Shown: piece by piece, positions 5,370 through 6,473 of the stretch
Numbering within the stretch: position 1 is the first letter of the stretch
How the letters are laid out: every line of letters begins with the position of its first letter
Source of the DNA: CAZADH01 sp964483805
GTDB taxonomy: Bacteria; Muiribacteriota; Ozemobacteria; Ozemobacterales; Ozemobacteraceae
Assembly: GCA_964483805.1 (NCBI GenBank)
Contig: CAZADH010000324.1
Location: forward strand, 1-6,473
Length of the DNA: 6,473 nt
Direction: 5' to 3'
The notes under the pieces: model-generated
Seen by the model: only the letters and a program-made list of their open reading frames with translations
Databases searched by the model: none
Told to the model about the DNA's origin: nothing
Program-made: the position numbers and the translations under genes

Positions 5370-5874
5370 CGTTGGCCACCATGGCTGCCAGTTCGAGCCG
5401 GCGCGTGGTGCGCGCCCCCGTCGGCGGCACCCACTCGAGCGTCACGGCAACCTTCTTGAAGCGTGACCGCCCGCCCGCCGACAGCGGCGCAATCTCGAGT
5501 GAACGACGCATGCCCGCGCAGGGCGACAGGTGCAACAGATGAACCGAGGCCGTGCCGAGCGGGCGGCCGTCGACGAGTGCCTCGTGGACCCAACGGCCCT
5601 CCGGCAACTCGGCGTAGGGGACGACCAGAAGTTGCTCCAACAGTTCGAAGCCCGCCGCCTGGGCGAGGATTTCCTCGGTCGTCACCGCGATCGTCTGTGA
5701 ACTCGCGCCAAGCAACGAGAGCATTGGCAGCAGCACCAACCCGAGAATCGCCACGGTGATGCCGATCTCGACCAGTGAAAACGCCTGCCGCGGCCGGCGG
5801 CCCCGCGCACGGGGCACTTCCCGCGCAGGCGCCAGCCCACCACGGCTGCCAACGAAAACGCAGCGGTCACTCAT
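5359..5874 (-). CDS. Pseudopilin, GspI/PilV-like, 171 residues, Ala at the cleavage site
   Basis: The prepilin motif is RRPRQA|FSLVEIGITVAILGL, with the conserved Glu at mature position 5 and a membrane helix to about residue 50. The residue before the cleavage is Ala (A31) instead of the usual Gly, a tolerated but uncommon variant. With the ATG at 5874 the leader is 31 residues, long for this group. A GTG at 5817 would give a 12-residue basic leader, a real alternative. The ATG is favoured because it overlaps the upstream stop in the arrangement ATGAGTGA (5874-5867), a usual sign of coupling. The mature part (QAAGFELLEQLLVVPYAELPEG, then beta-rich segments such as KKVAVTLEWVPPTG) fits short GspI/PilV minor pseudopilins. 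The N-terminal 168 codons of a longer open frame reaching 6378 were discarded, since they only shadow the upstream gene and are rich in Arg, Cys and Trp. Confidence 0.87.
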   Translation of the reverse strand: MSDRCVFVGSRGGLAPAREVPRARGRRPRQAFSLVEIGITVAILGLVLLPMLSLLGASSQTIAVTTEEILAQAAGFELLEQLLVVPYAELPEGRWVHEALVDGRPLGTASVHLLHLSPCAGMRRSLEIAPLSAGGRSRFKKVAVTLEWVPPTGARTTRRLELAAMVANDAR

Positions 5875-6473
5875 GCCAGGTGACTTCCCGCTCGGCCAGT
5901 GCAACCTTGCGAAAATCGGCCGGCCCCAGACGCGTCGGCAACTGCACGGTCCGATACGCCAACGTGCCCCCGTGCACGAGGTCACCCGGCAGGATGCTGC
6001 GCAACGCGAGCGTACCGAACAACTGCACCGGGGCGCCAAATGCAGCGAGCGTCGCCTGTGGCGCGACAATGTTGACCTCGTTTTCGGCGCCCGACTCGAC
6101 GCGGACGCGGGCACCGCGTGCGACCACGATGGAGAGCGCCTCGGTCGGCGCCTGCGCCCGCACCCCGCGCAAAACCAGGTTGCCGTGCGCCAGCACCACC
6201 AGGCCGCCCGAAACGATCTGCAAAGGCACCGGGCGGCCGGGCGGCGGCACCACAAAATCTTCGGCTGCGGCGTTGACGATACGCACGACGCCACCCAGGT
6301 CGAGCGTTCCGGCGCGGTCGCGATCGACGGCGTCCCAGAACGCCCCGACCGTAGCAAACTCGCGCTGCACACGGGCATCGATTACTCCATCGACCCCGAG
6401 CGGATCGGCCGGGCCACGATACATCGGCGTGCCGTTGTTGGCGATCTCGATGGCCTCGCCCCGATCGGCCGGC
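5867..6473 (-). CDS. C-terminal part of a beta-rich protein of the pseudopilin operon, 5' end beyond the window
   Basis: The frame is open from the right edge, and the first ATG at 6424 is probably internal because the 16 codons before it (ending IEIANNGTP) read as protein. About 201 residues are visible, ending VTWHE with TGA at 5869-5867. The visible part has no membrane segment and no cysteine. It shows alternating hydrophobic strands, for example GGVVRIVNAAAEDFVV, LQIVSGGLVVLAHGNLVLRGV, ALSIVVARGARVRVESG and VQLFGTLALRSILPGDLVHGG. The regular glycine turns suggest a beta-helix or stacked beta-sheet fold. Its place directly before two pseudopilins is typical of a PilX/GspK-like minor component or large pilus-tip adhesin, whose N-terminal helix would lie outside the window. 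This is inference from position and strand pattern; no specific family is recognised. Confidence 0.75.
   Translation of the reverse strand, partial: PADRGEAIEIANNGTPMYRGPADPLGVDGVIDARVQREFATVGAFWDAVDRDRAGTLDLGGVVRIVNAAAEDFVVPPPGRPVPLQIVSGGLVVLAHGNLVLRGVRAQAPTEALSIVVARGARVRVESGAENEVNIVAPQATLAAFGAPVQLFGTLALRSILPGDLVHGGTLAYRTVQLPTRLGPADFRKVALAEREVTWHE

Noticed and set aside
4446..5459. Plus-strand open frame of 337 codons over the promoter region and the GspJ-like gene
   Set aside because: It spans two transcription units on the other strand and shows no domain. The minus-strand pseudopilin signals are clear.
5875..6378. N-terminal extension of the GspI/PilV-like gene to an ATG at 6378
   Set aside because: The extension overlaps the upstream gene out of frame and is Arg/Cys/Trp-rich. 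A pseudopilin signal must be near the N-terminus, so the start at 5874 (or 5817) is preferred.
1..6473. tRNA, rRNA, insertion sequence or integrase signals
   Set aside because: I saw no cloverleaf-like segment, rRNA motif, transposase motif or terminal inverted repeat on either strand by eye. A tRNAscan/Infernal run would be decisive.

Overview
All genes I can support lie on the minus strand of a GC-rich bacterial segment. Signal peptides, pseudopilin-type proteins and an Aquifex-type aconitase suggest a Gram-negative (diderm) lineage with a secretion or type IV pilus-like apparatus. The sequence does not fix a taxon. A deltaproteobacterial or Riflebacteria-like source would fit, but that is a guess.

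Layout, read in the direction of transcription (right to left). (1) 6473-4785 is a tightly overlapping three-gene set. It holds the C-terminal part of a beta-rich protein cut by the right edge, a GspI/PilV-like pseudopilin, and a GspJ/PilW-like pseudopilin. The genes overlap by 8 and 11 bases, and a hairpin at the last stop codon probably ends the unit. (2) 4784-2823 is a two-gene secreted unit with its own TATAAT-like -10. A zinc metalloprotease carries four copies of a tyrosine-rich helical motif, a Thr-Gly repeat linker and an anthrax-lethal-factor-like (gluzincin) C-terminal domain. Two bases after its stop comes a small secreted protein of unknown function, whose ribosome binding site lies inside the last protease codons. 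(3) 2822-2624 is a gene-free spacer with overlapping hairpins (possible terminator) and a probable aconitase promoter. (4) 2623-707 is a full-length aconitase, followed 8 bases later by a possible 65-residue protein. (5) 500-366 is a spacer with a perfect TATAAT and a hairpin. It leads to a fumarylacetoacetate hydrolase (FAH) family gene that begins at 365 and is cut by the left edge at its metal-binding motif.

The left half is central or organic-acid metabolism (aconitase, FAH-family enzyme). The right half is export and cell surface. The most unusual object is the protease with its coupled small partner. Its domain combination and the placement of its only mature cysteines, a vicinal pair inside the repeat linker, look undescribed to me. 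Whether the neighbouring pseudopilins help export it cannot be decided here.
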